Made by a program: the position numbers and the translations under genes
Assembly (NCBI GenBank): GCA_046957575.1
Contig: JBKUOG010000018.1
Coordinates: forward strand, 1-64,000
Source: UMGS1370 sp046957575
Lineage (GTDB): Bacteria > Bacillota > Clostridia > Lachnospirales > Lachnospiraceae
Direction of reading: 5' to 3'
Length of the DNA: 64,000 nt
Part shown: positions 33,799 to 43,370 of the stretch, piece by piece
Position numbering within the stretch: the stretch's first letter is position 1
Layout of the letters: every line of letters starts with the position of its first letter
The notes under the pieces: model-generated
Seen by the model: only the letters and a program-made list of their open reading frames with translations
What the model was told of the DNA's origin: nothing
Databases searched by the model: none

Positions 33799-35427
33799 TT
33801 AGTTTCCAATCGCTGCAACCTTTTCTGCGTATGCATCCTGTACAGCCTTCTCAGCAGCTTCACCGCCGGCTTTCTTAAATTCTTCTACAAACGTATCAAA
33901 ATAATCTATAGGCTTTGCACCGGTAATCATATCGAAGTACGCCTGCTCGGTCAAAGTATCCAATGTTGCAATTACGTCAGAGAACTCCTGTACAGGCGGA
34001 GCATTGAAACGATAATAACCATTGCCGGTAACTCTGTGGCCAAATTCTGTCTTCTCAGGAGTCACTTCCTGTGCAAAAGTAACAGTAGAGCCAAAGTCGC
34101 ACTGCAGGACACCTTCTTTTCTCAAATCAGTTCCCTCCATAATGCGGACAGGACCATCTTCTGTCTGCTCATAGTGAACGCCTTCCAGACCATAGTTTAC
34201 TAATTTTGCATACTCCATATCTGCATAGTAAGCATCCAGCATAGCCAAGAATGCATCTACCTTACGCGGATCGGAAGCAGCCTGAGTAGTCAGACAGGTC
34301 AGACGGCCAGTCTGATTCCATCCTTCTGTACCAGATTTTCCATCAGGTCCAACCGGAGCCGGTCCAATCACAATCTCTGCATCTGGATTCAGGCCTTTTA
34401 ACTCTTTCATGCACACTCCCCATGTACTCTCATCTGTAATATCTCTGTCTGTATTCAGATAATGATAAGGCTGAGCGGAAGTCAAACCAATGCGGCCATT
34501 CATAAAAGAGTGAGACAGCCAGGCATATCCGCCATGGTTTTCACCTGTAATAAACTCCTTGTCCAGAATACCTTTCTCGTACCAGTCATGAAGTTTTTCC
34601 AATGCCAATTTTGCATTCGGATGAATATATGGGAAAAATGGAACATTGTCCTCACCCAGCTGCATCTCTTCTACTTTAAATCCAGGGTTGCCGCCAGTTA
34701 CGCAGCGAAGGCCATACGCGCCAAATACAGCGCCAATTGCACGTTCAGCCATGCCTGCTGTATCCTTCTTGCCGTTGCCGTCCGGATCCTGTTCCACAAA
34801 AGCAGTCAGAACCTCTTCATACTCATCCAGCGTCTCAGGCACTTCCATGCCCAGCTTGTCCAGCCAGTCCTTTCTCCAGAACATCGCCATTGGCACTACA
34901 TCCATGGGATTGGTAACACCATAGTTCTTACCATTATAAATCATGGTGCTCCATAAAGTGCCGTCATCATACTCATCCGCTACCTTTGTGTAGTTAGGCG
35001 CTTTTTCACGTATTGTTTCAATAGGAAGTTCTGCAATGATACCGCCCTCTACATAGGTAGGAAGTAATGAAAGGTTGTCAATAACCAAAACGTCCGGCAT
35101 CTCTCCCCCTGCAAAGCGAACATTCAGATTCTCCTGAAATTTGTTAGAATCCACATACCAGGCTTTCATATCAATATTGAAGCGTTCCTCGATCATCTTC
35201 ACCACTTCTGCATCGTCATCAACTTCTGCCGAAGTCTGACCTACCAGCCAGGTCAAAGTAACTGGTTCTTCCGTCCCAGCACTTGTTTCTTCTGTCTTTC
35301 CTGCTTCTGTGGATGCTGGAGCAGCAGTGTTTTCATCCTTATTGGAAGAACTGCATCCCACCAGAGAAGTAAGAACCATTGTGGATGCCAAAAATCCAGC
35401 AGTCAGGCGTTTGTAATTCTTTTTCAT
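33799..35427 (-). CDS. Lipoprotein extracellular sugar-binding protein (LplA-like)
   Basis: A 542-residue solute-binding protein of the large LplA/YtcQ class. The signal peptide ends in lipobox LVGC with the lipidated cysteine at residue 25. A Ser/Thr/Glu-rich linker (about 26-55) precedes the two-lobed binding domain. It is the only exported protein of the locus and would capture oligosaccharides at the cell surface. Start supported by AAAGGAGA; transcribed from the promoter at 35523-35551 as the first gene of the SBP-LplB-LplC-AraC operon. Confidence 0.92.
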   Translation of the reverse strand: MKKNYKRLTAGFLASTMVLTSLVGCSSSNKDENTAAPASTEAGKTEETSAGTEEPVTLTWLVGQTSAEVDDDAEVVKMIEERFNIDMKAWYVDSNKFQENLNVRFAGGEMPDVLVIDNLSLLPTYVEGGIIAELPIETIREKAPNYTKVADEYDDGTLWSTMIYNGKNYGVTNPMDVVPMAMFWRKDWLDKLGMEVPETLDEYEEVLTAFVEQDPDGNGKKDTAGMAERAIGAVFGAYGLRCVTGGNPGFKVEEMQLGEDNVPFFPYIHPNAKLALEKLHDWYEKGILDKEFITGENHGGYAWLSHSFMNGRIGLTSAQPYHYLNTDRDITDESTWGVCMKELKGLNPDAEIVIGPAPVGPDGKSGTEGWNQTGRLTCLTTQAASDPRKVDAFLAMLDAYYADMEYAKLVNYGLEGVHYEQTEDGPVRIMEGTDLRKEGVLQCDFGSTVTFAQEVTPEKTEFGHRVTGNGYYRFNAPPVQEFSDVIATLDTLTEQAYFDMITGAKPIDYFDTFVEEFKKAGGEAAEKAVQDAYAEKVAAIGN

Positions 35428-35522
35428 ATCCTTTTTCTCCTTTTATGATGTGAGGGTTCTTGATATTTCAGATACCTTATGTCCTGTATCTTTTTTATGT
35501 TTCCCTCTTGACTTGTGAGCCT

Positions 35523-35551
35523 AGTATAGTATAGTTTTTTTGTATTTACAA
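35523..35551 (-). promoter_or_regulatory. Predicted promoter of the ABC transporter operon
   Basis: On the minus strand TTGTAA (35546-35551), a 17-nt spacer and TATACT (35523-35528), about 95 nt before the binding-protein start. The 35428-35820 gap also holds an imperfect palindrome around 35570-35595 (AAATACCAC / GTAGTGTATTT), possibly an AraC site; otherwise it is T-rich and featureless. Confidence 0.6.
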
Positions 35552-35744
35552 TTATGAATATTTTGTAAAATACCACTTTTTTGTAGTGTATTTTTCTTTC
35601 ATAAAATCAATTATTCTCCTCTTTTTCTTTCTATTTTCGTTGTTAAAGCAGCATTTTTCTACTCTTTTAGCTGCTATTTTTAATACTTTTTCTTATATTC
35701 CTTTTTCAGAGTACAAAAAAATAACATTTTTCAAAATTCCGCCA

Positions 35745-35774
35745 TTGAAACCATTTATCAACTAATTCTATAAT
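35745..35774 (+). promoter_or_regulatory. Predicted promoter of the lyase/sulfatase operon
   Basis: TTGAAA (35745-35750), an 18-nt spacer and a perfect TATAAT (35769-35774), 47 nt before the first gene. The imperfect -35 fits an activated promoter. Confidence 0.6.
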
Positions 35775-35820
35775 AGCAGTAACTATAGAAATTATAGAAA
35801 TTTCAGAAAGGGACCACGTT

Positions 35821-37824
35821 ATGGAACAAACCAGAAAGAACTTCTCTATTTTGAAAGATTCCTGTACCATGACAGACGCATTCAAAAATTTTAAGAACCG
35901 GTGTGCCGCCCTCCCCTCTCCTTTTGAGGGGGCAAAAAAAATCCAGGAAGTATTTCCTGAAATCGCGGATGCCGTATTGAAAAACGGCGCTGATGGTCTG
36001 GCAGGTTTCGCCCTTCTCCCAGGGAACAGTGAAAAATCCCAAATTGGAAATCCTCCTGGATGGCATGAAGATCCTTACCACAATAACGAATATGTATTCC
36101 AAATAAGCCGCATGGATTATTGGCTTCCTATGTTATACAGCTACTTTCTTACGAAAGATGAGAAGTATTCCCAAAAAATTCTGAACGAAATGATGAACTG
36201 GATTGACGTCTGCCCCAGAGGGCCGATCACCGATGAGAATGGGAACTGGACATATGAGCAGTATAATTGCCCCGCTGCAAAAGAATGGCGTCTTTTAGAA
36301 TGCGGCATCCGCCCTTACCGTACCTGGTGTCCTGCTCTGGAGGGGCTGGCAAATTCTCCTTATATGACAGAAGAAATTTTTTCCAAAGCTCTCCATAGTC
36401 TTTATGAACAGTGTGAGGTGCTCTACCATCTTTCGCCTCTGGCCTGGCCTAAGGCAGATCACAATCACTATCTCATGGAAAATCTTGGACTTCTCTGCAC
36501 AGCCTGTATGTTTCCAGAGCTTGCAGAAGCAAAAGCATGGAAACAGCACGCTATAACAGAACTGTGCCGCTGTATGGAAGCTCAGGTAGATGAACAGGGC
36601 GCGCAAATCGAGGGCTGTCCTTCTTACCACAACGGCTGCGTCTTCTGGTTTGCCATGGTAATGGTTTATTCAAGAAAATACGGTTTTGAACTCCCTGCTT
36701 CTTACACTGAACGCTTTGCGAAAATGCCTCTTTATGCGCTTTACGCGACCCGTCCAAATGGCACCAACGTCCCATGGGGTGATACCGGAACCGTTACAGG
36801 TACTGCCGTAAAAGCAGCGGTCTGCGCATACATGGGTACTGGTGATGTGAACTGGCTTTTTCTTCTCAGGACCTATTTTCCTTATGAAGCTCTCCTTGCA
36901 GAAGCCGAGGAACAAATCTGGCGTATGGATGATATTGCCAAATTCTGTGAAGCAATGATCCAGCTTCAGACAGACGCTCAAAAACCAGCACTTCCTCTTC
37001 TTTATTATAATAAGGTATTAAACCATGTGTATTTCCGGAGTTCCTGGGATAGGGATGCATTAAGCGTCCAGTTCGCCTGCCGTTGTCCCATCCAGAATCT
37101 CCATGCACACATTGATCCCTGCAGCTTTGATTTTACAGCTTTTGGAATTCCTATGGTCGTAGATCCAGGTCGGTATACCTACAAAAATGGAGAAGATCGT
37201 AAAAACTTTAAGTCTATGAAGTGGCACAATACTCTGATGGTGAATCAGAAAGACGCCTGGGAATATATTCATTCCTGGGAATACGGTCCTCAAAAACAGG
37301 GACGAATTTTAAACTGTAAAGAAGAACCCGGACTGATCTGGGCCACTGCTGCTCACAACAATTATGAACCGGTCATTCACACACGTTTTCTGGCCTTGGT
37401 GGAAGGAAAATTTTTACTGGCAGCCGATCTGATAGAAGGATTATCTTCCAATGATTCCCTGCAGCTTCAATTTCATATTGATCGGCCGAAGATCACTTTA
37501 GAAGGGACTTCAGCCCTTGCTTTATGGGAAAACAGAGCGTCTTTGTCTATTACTACTACCGCACAGCATCCAGTCCTGCTTCCTGGAAAAGTATCCGATC
37601 GAAGTGATGTCTATCGGGTTTCTACGATTCTTCAGTATCATAAGGACAACTGTGAACCTACAGAAGCTTTTGCTTCCATTCTTTATCCGGCAAAAGAGAC
37701 TGCTCCTGCAATCGAAAGGCTGTCCGCCAATGTTTTTGAAGAAAATGGCATGAAAAAAGCCCTAATTACATTTACAATCCAGGGACATGATTATAAATTT
37801 ACAATAGAAGGAGGCCGTCCATGA
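35821..37824 (+). CDS. Heparinase II/III-like polysaccharide lyase (first of three)
   Basis: A 667-residue protein. The N-terminal part is an (alpha/alpha) toroid with WPKADHNHYLMENLG (about 210-223) and QIEGCPSYHNG (262-272). The C-terminal part is a heparinase II/III beta-sandwich with HAHIDPCSFDF (428-438), the metal and structural histidine motif. Family members cleave uronate-containing glycans (heparin/heparan sulfate, alginate, chondroitin/dermatan) by beta-elimination using Asn/His/Tyr residues such as those in the motifs above. The PL family number cannot be read safely by eye. No signal peptide, so cytoplasmic. Close paralogue of the third gene of the operon. Its stop overlaps the sulfatase start (ATGA). 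Confidence 0.85.
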   Translation: MEQTRKNFSILKDSCTMTDAFKNFKNRCAALPSPFEGAKKIQEVFPEIADAVLKNGADGLAGFALLPGNSEKSQIGNPPGWHEDPYHNNEYVFQISRMDYWLPMLYSYFLTKDEKYSQKILNEMMNWIDVCPRGPITDENGNWTYEQYNCPAAKEWRLLECGIRPYRTWCPALEGLANSPYMTEEIFSKALHSLYEQCEVLYHLSPLAWPKADHNHYLMENLGLLCTACMFPELAEAKAWKQHAITELCRCMEAQVDEQGAQIEGCPSYHNGCVFWFAMVMVYSRKYGFELPASYTERFAKMPLYALYATRPNGTNVPWGDTGTVTGTAVKAAVCAYMGTGDVNWLFLLRTYFPYEALLAEAEEQIWRMDDIAKFCEAMIQLQTDAQKPALPLLYYNKVLNHVYFRSSWDRDALSVQFACRCPIQNLHAHIDPCSFDFTAFGIPMVVDPGRYTYKNGEDRKNFKSMKWHNTLMVNQKDAWEYIHSWEYGPQKQGRILNCKEEPGLIWATAAHNNYEPVIHTRFLALVEGKFLLAADLIEGLSSNDSLQLQFHIDRPKITLEGTSALALWENRASLSITTTAQHPVLLPGKVSDRSDVYRVSTILQYHKDNCEPTEAFASILYPAKETAPAIERLSANVFEENGMKKALITFTIQGHDYKFTIEGGRP

Positions 37825-39218
37825 GCCAGAGCAAATACCCAAATATTCTTTTTCTTATGACCGATGAACACCGTCCCGATTTAATGGGATTTGCGGGAAA
37901 TCCCATTATCCGGACTCCAAATCTGGATCGGCTGGCCAAAGACAGCGTCATCTTTGATAACGCCTATACTCCTTCCCCAGTCTGTATTCCTGCCCGTCAG
38001 TGCATGATGAGCGGACAGCTTCCCAAAACCTGCGGCTGCGAAGTCTTCGGCGATGATCTGCCGCCCTTTTACCGCACCTTCGCCCGTACCTTTAGTGAAA
38101 ACGCCTACTACACTGTCTGCTGCGGAAAGCTGCATCACACCGGTCCTGACCAGATGCAGGGCTGGCAGGCCCGAATCGGGTGTGAAATGCGGATCTCTGA
38201 AAAATTTATTCCTGACATGGATCAGGAAAAACTTCAAAAATTCCGTCTTCCAAAAGCTGAATTGCGCTGGACCAACTGTAAAGAAGTTCTGCGGGCCGGT
38301 GTTGGCCATTCCCGGGTAAACAGCCAGGATGAATACACGCTTCAGGGCGTTTTAGATGCTATCGAGAATATTCTGGAATCTCCGTATTATGATAAGCAGC
38401 AGCCAAACCAGCCTCTTCTTCTGAAAGCCAGCTTTACACTGCCTCATTATCCTTATTTCTGCGATGAAAAGCTATTTAAATACTACTTAAACAGAGTGCC
38501 TGTCTTCGGCACTGACGAAGTCATGAGCGGACACCCCTACCTGGATACCAAACATCTGGAAATTGGAAAAGACGTGCTTTATCGGGACGTTCAGAGGACG
38601 ACTGCCGCTTATTACGCCATGGTTGAAACCGTAGACAGTCACATCGGAAAGATCCTGGAAAAGCTTGATGAAGCTGGACAAAATCTGGACGACTGGATTA
38701 TTGTCTTCACCAGTGATCATGGGGAAATGCTGGGAGAACATGGTATCTGGGCCAAGCATAAATTCTACGAATCCAGCGTCCGGGTTCCTTTGTTCATTCG
38801 TTTTCCTGCACGTTTTGCCCCTCGAAGAGTCAAAGAAAATGTCAATCTCTGTGACCTTTATGCCACTCTTTGTGAACTGTGCAGCCTGGAGACTCCAGAT
38901 AACTTAGACAGCCGCTCACTAATTCCTTTGATGACTGGAGATGTTTCCCATTGGAGCAATGAATCCATCAGCCAATATGCCGGCCAATACCTGATGATTA
39001 AACAGGATGACCTGAAATATCACTATTATGGTGAAGATATGCCGGAAGTTCTCTGGGATTTAAAACAAGATCCAGGCGAGACGAAAAATCTTATGGACTC
39101 CCCTGACTATCAGGATATTGTGGCGCATATGAGACAGCGCCGAGCTTCCCTAGGGTTCGGTCCAGACGCAGATCCTAACTATAAAAACGCAGGTTATGAA
39201 AGGAATATAACTCCATGA
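37821..39218 (+). CDS. S1-type sulfatase, cytoplasmic (first of two)
   Basis: A 465-residue arylsulfatase-superfamily enzyme. The maturation signature is CIPAR with Cys55 to be converted to formylglycine, and the N-terminal metal ligands are in LFLMTDEHRPD. The second metal site is in FTSDHGEMLGEHGIWAKHKFYE, shown here only by its core SDHGEMLGEHG. Cys-type sulfatases in anaerobes need the radical-SAM enzyme anSME, which is not in this window. No signal peptide, so it would desulfate imported oligosaccharides. Overlaps both neighbouring genes by 4 nt. The exact sulfate position on the substrate is unknown. Confidence 0.92.
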   Translation: MSQSKYPNILFLMTDEHRPDLMGFAGNPIIRTPNLDRLAKDSVIFDNAYTPSPVCIPARQCMMSGQLPKTCGCEVFGDDLPPFYRTFARTFSENAYYTVCCGKLHHTGPDQMQGWQARIGCEMRISEKFIPDMDQEKLQKFRLPKAELRWTNCKEVLRAGVGHSRVNSQDEYTLQGVLDAIENILESPYYDKQQPNQPLLLKASFTLPHYPYFCDEKLFKYYLNRVPVFGTDEVMSGHPYLDTKHLEIGKDVLYRDVQRTTAAYYAMVETVDSHIGKILEKLDEAGQNLDDWIIVFTSDHGEMLGEHGIWAKHKFYESSVRVPLFIRFPARFAPRRVKENVNLCDLYATLCELCSLETPDNLDSRSLIPLMTGDVSHWSNESISQYAGQYLMIKQDDLKYHYYGEDMPEVLWDLKQDPGETKNLMDSPDYQDIVAHMRQRRASLGFGPDADPNYKNAGYERNITP

Positions 39219-41242
39219 ACCCTACCTTTACTCTAACAGATATCCTTCCTAATAATAGGAATACTTCCCATCTTCTTTCTCTTCTTCGGGAACGCATCAA
39301 AAAAATAAACGAAGGGAAAACCGCACTGGAACGGGGTGCTTCTGTAAAAGAGGCCTTTCCTGATCTGGCAGAGCAAACTATCCAGCTGGCAGAAGAAGCC
39401 ATGAACGGTATGCTGGTTCTCCCCGGAACAGGACCAGAACTTTATTTTGTAGGAAATCCACCAAAATGGACATTCAATCCAGTCAATGACAATGAATATA
39501 CCTTTCATTTAAACCGGATGCACCATTTAAAAACATTGGCAGAAGCTTACAGCCTGACTGGAAATTTGAATTATGCAAAAAAAGCTCTGGATGAACTGGA
39601 AGACTGGATCGACACCGTTCCTTGCCCAGAGATTCAAGATGAATGCGGAACTTATATTTTGGAGCACTTTGAAGGCCTATCCCCCTGGAGAGCTTTGGAG
39701 GTTGGAATCCGCGGATACCGCACCTGGCCCATCATCATTGAGCTTCTTGCAGACACTCCCTACTTTACAGAAACCTTGCTGGAGAAAATCCTGATAAGTA
39801 TCTATACCCATTGCCAGGTTCTTTATCACGTTTCTCCTCTTTTATGGCCCAAAGCTGACCACAACCACTACCTGATGGAAAATCTGGGGCTTATGTCCTT
39901 TGCCTGCCTGTTTCCTGAGATGAAGGACAGCAATCTATTTTTAGCGCACTCCCAGAAAGAGCTTGATCGCTGTATGGAGGCCCAGTGTACCCCTTGCGGA
40001 GGACAAATCGAAGGCTGTCCTTCTTACCATAATGGCTGTGTTTTCTGGTTTGCCATGAGAGTGGTATTTGCTAGAAAATTCCATGTAGAAGTACCAGAAA
40101 GCTACCTTCAGCAGCTGGAAAAAATGTTTGTTCACTCCGTCCAGGCCACCCGCGCTTGTGGTGGAAATTTTCCTTGGGGAGACAGCCACATTGCAGAAAA
40201 AGAGACTATGTCTCTCGCTGCAGTTTCCTGTTATATGGCATATGCTAAGTCCAGCTATCTGGAAACGGCTCTATATTTTTATCCGGCATCAACGGTTCTG
40301 ACAGACATACGCGACAATCTGTGGCGGATTCCGGAACCGAAGAAATTAAGGGACGATATGGTGCAGGCCCAACATTCTCCTGTAAAACCAGTTTTGCCCT
40401 GTGTTGCGTGGCAAAAAGATTTGGATCAGGTATACCTTCGGACCAGCTGGGAGAAAGACGCCATAAGCCTTATGACCGGGTGTCGTACCCCTGTCCAGAA
40501 TCTTCATGCCCATATTGATGCCGGAGGTTTTGATTTAACGGCTTATGGCGACACCCTGGTAACCGATCCGGCTATCTATACCTACAAAGACAGCGAAGAT
40601 CGGAAACATTTTAAAAGTGCATTCTGGCACAACTGCCTGACCGTTAATAACCGAAATATGTGGGAATACCTTTCCTCATGGGCTTATGGCCCGCAAAAAG
40701 AGGGACACATTCTTTCTGTTACAGAAGAGCCAGGATTTGTATCCGTAGTATCTCGTCACCATAACTACGAACCGGTTATTGCCACACGAGCTCTTACCCT
40801 TTTAGATAACCAGATGGTTCTGGTGGTAGATGAAGTCTTGGGACTGAAAAAACAAGATTCTGTACAAATTCATTTCCATCTGGACCGAACTTCCGTAGTG
40901 CTGACATCCCAGGGACTCTATACAGATGCCAAAGGTCGTCCCAATATAGAACTGCTTTATAATCCTTCCATGGAAACCAGACTGGAAGTCGGAAAAATTT
41001 CTACTGCTAATGATGTATGGCATGATTCCACTCTGGTTCATTTAAATCATCCGGTGGACGCAGCAGAGGACACTTTTTTCCACTGTTCCCTTCTCATTCC
41101 TCATCGGGCTGATGAATTCCTTTCCTGTACCGAATTCCATCAGGAACCAAGAGCAAATGGATTTTATATCTCTTTTCGTGTAGCAGAAAAAGAGAACCCC
41201 TTCAAACTGCTCTGGAATGGCGAGACACTTATAAAATTTTAA
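39215..41242 (+). CDS. Heparinase II/III-like polysaccharide lyase (second of three)
   Basis: A 675-residue protein closely related to the first lyase across its whole length. It has WPKADHNHYLMENLG (about 211-225), GGQIEGCPSYHNGC (261-275) and HAHIDAGGFDL (431-441), then FWHNCLTVNNRNMWEY. Same toroid plus beta-sandwich layout and also no signal peptide. The pair arose by duplication within this locus or its ancestor. Divergence around the metal-site motif (IDAGGFDL versus IDPCSFDF) suggests different substrate or sulfation preferences. Start overlaps the sulfatase stop by 4 nt. Confidence 0.85.
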   Translation: MNPTFTLTDILPNNRNTSHLLSLLRERIKKINEGKTALERGASVKEAFPDLAEQTIQLAEEAMNGMLVLPGTGPELYFVGNPPKWTFNPVNDNEYTFHLNRMHHLKTLAEAYSLTGNLNYAKKALDELEDWIDTVPCPEIQDECGTYILEHFEGLSPWRALEVGIRGYRTWPIIIELLADTPYFTETLLEKILISIYTHCQVLYHVSPLLWPKADHNHYLMENLGLMSFACLFPEMKDSNLFLAHSQKELDRCMEAQCTPCGGQIEGCPSYHNGCVFWFAMRVVFARKFHVEVPESYLQQLEKMFVHSVQATRACGGNFPWGDSHIAEKETMSLAAVSCYMAYAKSSYLETALYFYPASTVLTDIRDNLWRIPEPKKLRDDMVQAQHSPVKPVLPCVAWQKDLDQVYLRTSWEKDAISLMTGCRTPVQNLHAHIDAGGFDLTAYGDTLVTDPAIYTYKDSEDRKHFKSAFWHNCLTVNNRNMWEYLSSWAYGPQKEGHILSVTEEPGFVSVVSRHHNYEPVIATRALTLLDNQMVLVVDEVLGLKKQDSVQIHFHLDRTSVVLTSQGLYTDAKGRPNIELLYNPSMETRLEVGKISTANDVWHDSTLVHLNHPVDAAEDTFFHCSLLIPHRADEFLSCTEFHQEPRANGFYISFRVAEKENPFKLLWNGETLIKF

Positions 41243-41261
41243 CATCGAAAGGAGAACTGCC

Positions 41262-43358
41262 ATGCGTTTCATTCCCTTGGATGAACGAACTATTAAAGAT
41301 GAAGACGTCTTTTCCGCCTTCGATTTAAGCCTCCCTGGATTAGGCACTGTAAAAAAAGCCTTGGACCAGCAGGATATTTTGGAGGCAAAAAAGCAATTAA
41401 TTCACTATATGGAAAAAAGGAAGTCCCCTCGTTTCTTATATGATTACCGGAGCCTTCCTCTGACTCCCATAGATACCGATACCTGTCCCTATTCCTTTCA
41501 GTCCTCTCTTGGGCTGAGAGGAAGCTTAAAGGAGTTCTGTCTCCATGTAGCTGAACAATTAATGAATGAACACATTTATGTACTTCCCGGAGGAGACAGG
41601 CAGGTAAATTTAGGTAAAAACTGGGAAAACATGATCCATTTTAATATCTTTGAAGATACTGGGAAAATTCACCGCAGTTATCTGGATATGATGGTTCGGG
41701 GACAATTTTTTGAATCCTTAGGAGTATTGTACCATGAAACTGGAGATAAAAAGGTTCTGGATTTCTTTGAAGAAATCCTGCAGGTATTTTTTAAGACTTA
41801 CCCCCTTGTCATTACCCATGCTGATCCTTCCACAGATCGGTTCCAGTATACTGAAGATCGAGATGTGATGAGCGTTGGATGGCTTACTGTCGTCTATATC
41901 AGCCTTTTTTACACCCGTATTCCTTATGAGATTTCTACAGAGCTTTCCTTTGAATTCCTAAAACGAATCTGGTTCCTTGGAATTCAGTTTTGCAGATTTG
42001 ATACAGATGGATACCGGCCTTATAATCATCATATGTGGGAGCGCGGGATTGTCCCATTTATCCTGGGAACCTTATTCCCTGAAATTCCCGATTTTGCAGC
42101 TATGAAGAACAGAGGTGCACAAATTACATGCCGTCACATTAAAGAAGATTTTAATGAGGCTGGCGGATACAGTGAACATTCTATCGCCTACTGGTCTGGA
42201 GCAGCGGTAGGAGAAATGCTTTACCGCGCGATTTATCTGGCACGCTTAAACGGTGAACCCCTTCTGGATGAGGAAGCTGCACACCGAATTGACGCAACCT
42301 TTCATATTCTGGCCATGCTTTGTCCTCCAGATTCACGTTATCCTTCTTTAGGCGACAGTGGCGGACCCATGCTGGAACCCATCCTCGGTCTGGGAGTTCG
42401 GACCATGGAGCATCCCGAATGCAAAGAAATCCTGAATATCCGTCATGGAAATCCCGAAAACAGCCAGCAGACCACTCTTCCTCTGGACTTCTGCAATGAT
42501 CAGGCGGGTTTCGTCTGTGCAAAGAGCGGCTATGGTCCAGGCAGCAATTACATGATGATGTCTGCCAAAGTAAATTGCGGTTATTCTGGTCATAACCATA
42601 TGGATATGCTGTCCTTGTTTTTAACTATGAGAGGAAAGGATATCATCGGTGAACCCTATACAGGCCATCTGTATCATAACATCCGTATGAACTCAGAACT
42701 GCGTGGTTATATGTACAATATGCCTTCTCATAATACCGTTCTGGCCTACGGAAACCCCATTGCCCCCAATGAGGTCTATGCCAACAAATGGGGTGTTTAC
42801 CGTCCCGACTCTCCCATTACCCGTTGTAATAGTGAAAAAGAGGGATTTTATGTCAGCGCTTACCACGATGGATACACGTTCTGCCGTCACACCAGGGAAG
42901 TATTATTTCACAGGGAACAAGGACTTATTGTTTCCGATCACATTATGCGGGGCAATCGAATGGACACGCCCCACATTCAGCGTTTCAACCTGATGCCTAA
43001 AACTTCTGTTGCTGCTGTGGGAAAAGACTTTGTGATGGCAGAAAAAGAAGGCATTCGTCTTCTGTTTGTATGGTCCGGCGCAGAACATCATATTGCTGTC
43101 AGCCATGCAGACTTACTGGTTCCGGAAATAATCGTTTCCAAAGAAGAGTTATTCCCGATTCTGGACGTTTCCTTCCAGGCTTCCAAAGCTGACCAGAACA
43201 AAAATGTTACTGTCACCTTGAACCTTCTGATTCTGGATGTGACGGATTGGAATGGAGAAATTTCAAACTCTCAGATCGAGCATCTGCAGCGCCAGCTTGA
43301 AGTTCTCTGCAAAGACTTATCAGACCCCAAAGCTCTCAAAAGCTTTCCGGCTCTATAA
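41262..43358 (+). CDS. Heparinase II/III family protein (third, divergent)
   Basis: A 698-residue protein with the same general plan but different motifs. An N-terminal all-helical domain has YNHHMWERG (about 254-262) and GGYSEHSIAYW (301-311), and the C-terminal Hepar_II_III sandwich has GYSGHNHMDML (440-450). It looks nearer to the heparinase II/oligo-lyase branch than the other two. No signal peptide. It may act on a different linkage or as an exo-lyase releasing disaccharides for the GH88 enzyme. Starts 19 nt after the second lyase with AAAGGAGA. Confidence 0.85.
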   Translation: MRFIPLDERTIKDEDVFSAFDLSLPGLGTVKKALDQQDILEAKKQLIHYMEKRKSPRFLYDYRSLPLTPIDTDTCPYSFQSSLGLRGSLKEFCLHVAEQLMNEHIYVLPGGDRQVNLGKNWENMIHFNIFEDTGKIHRSYLDMMVRGQFFESLGVLYHETGDKKVLDFFEEILQVFFKTYPLVITHADPSTDRFQYTEDRDVMSVGWLTVVYISLFYTRIPYEISTELSFEFLKRIWFLGIQFCRFDTDGYRPYNHHMWERGIVPFILGTLFPEIPDFAAMKNRGAQITCRHIKEDFNEAGGYSEHSIAYWSGAAVGEMLYRAIYLARLNGEPLLDEEAAHRIDATFHILAMLCPPDSRYPSLGDSGGPMLEPILGLGVRTMEHPECKEILNIRHGNPENSQQTTLPLDFCNDQAGFVCAKSGYGPGSNYMMMSAKVNCGYSGHNHMDMLSLFLTMRGKDIIGEPYTGHLYHNIRMNSELRGYMYNMPSHNTVLAYGNPIAPNEVYANKWGVYRPDSPITRCNSEKEGFYVSAYHDGYTFCRHTREVLFHREQGLIVSDHIMRGNRMDTPHIQRFNLMPKTSVAAVGKDFVMAEKEGIRLLFVWSGAEHHIAVSHADLLVPEIIVSKEELFPILDVSFQASKADQNKNVTVTLNLLILDVTDWNGEISNSQIEHLQRQLEVLCKDLSDPKALKSFPAL

Positions 43359-43370
43359 CAGGAGGACGCT

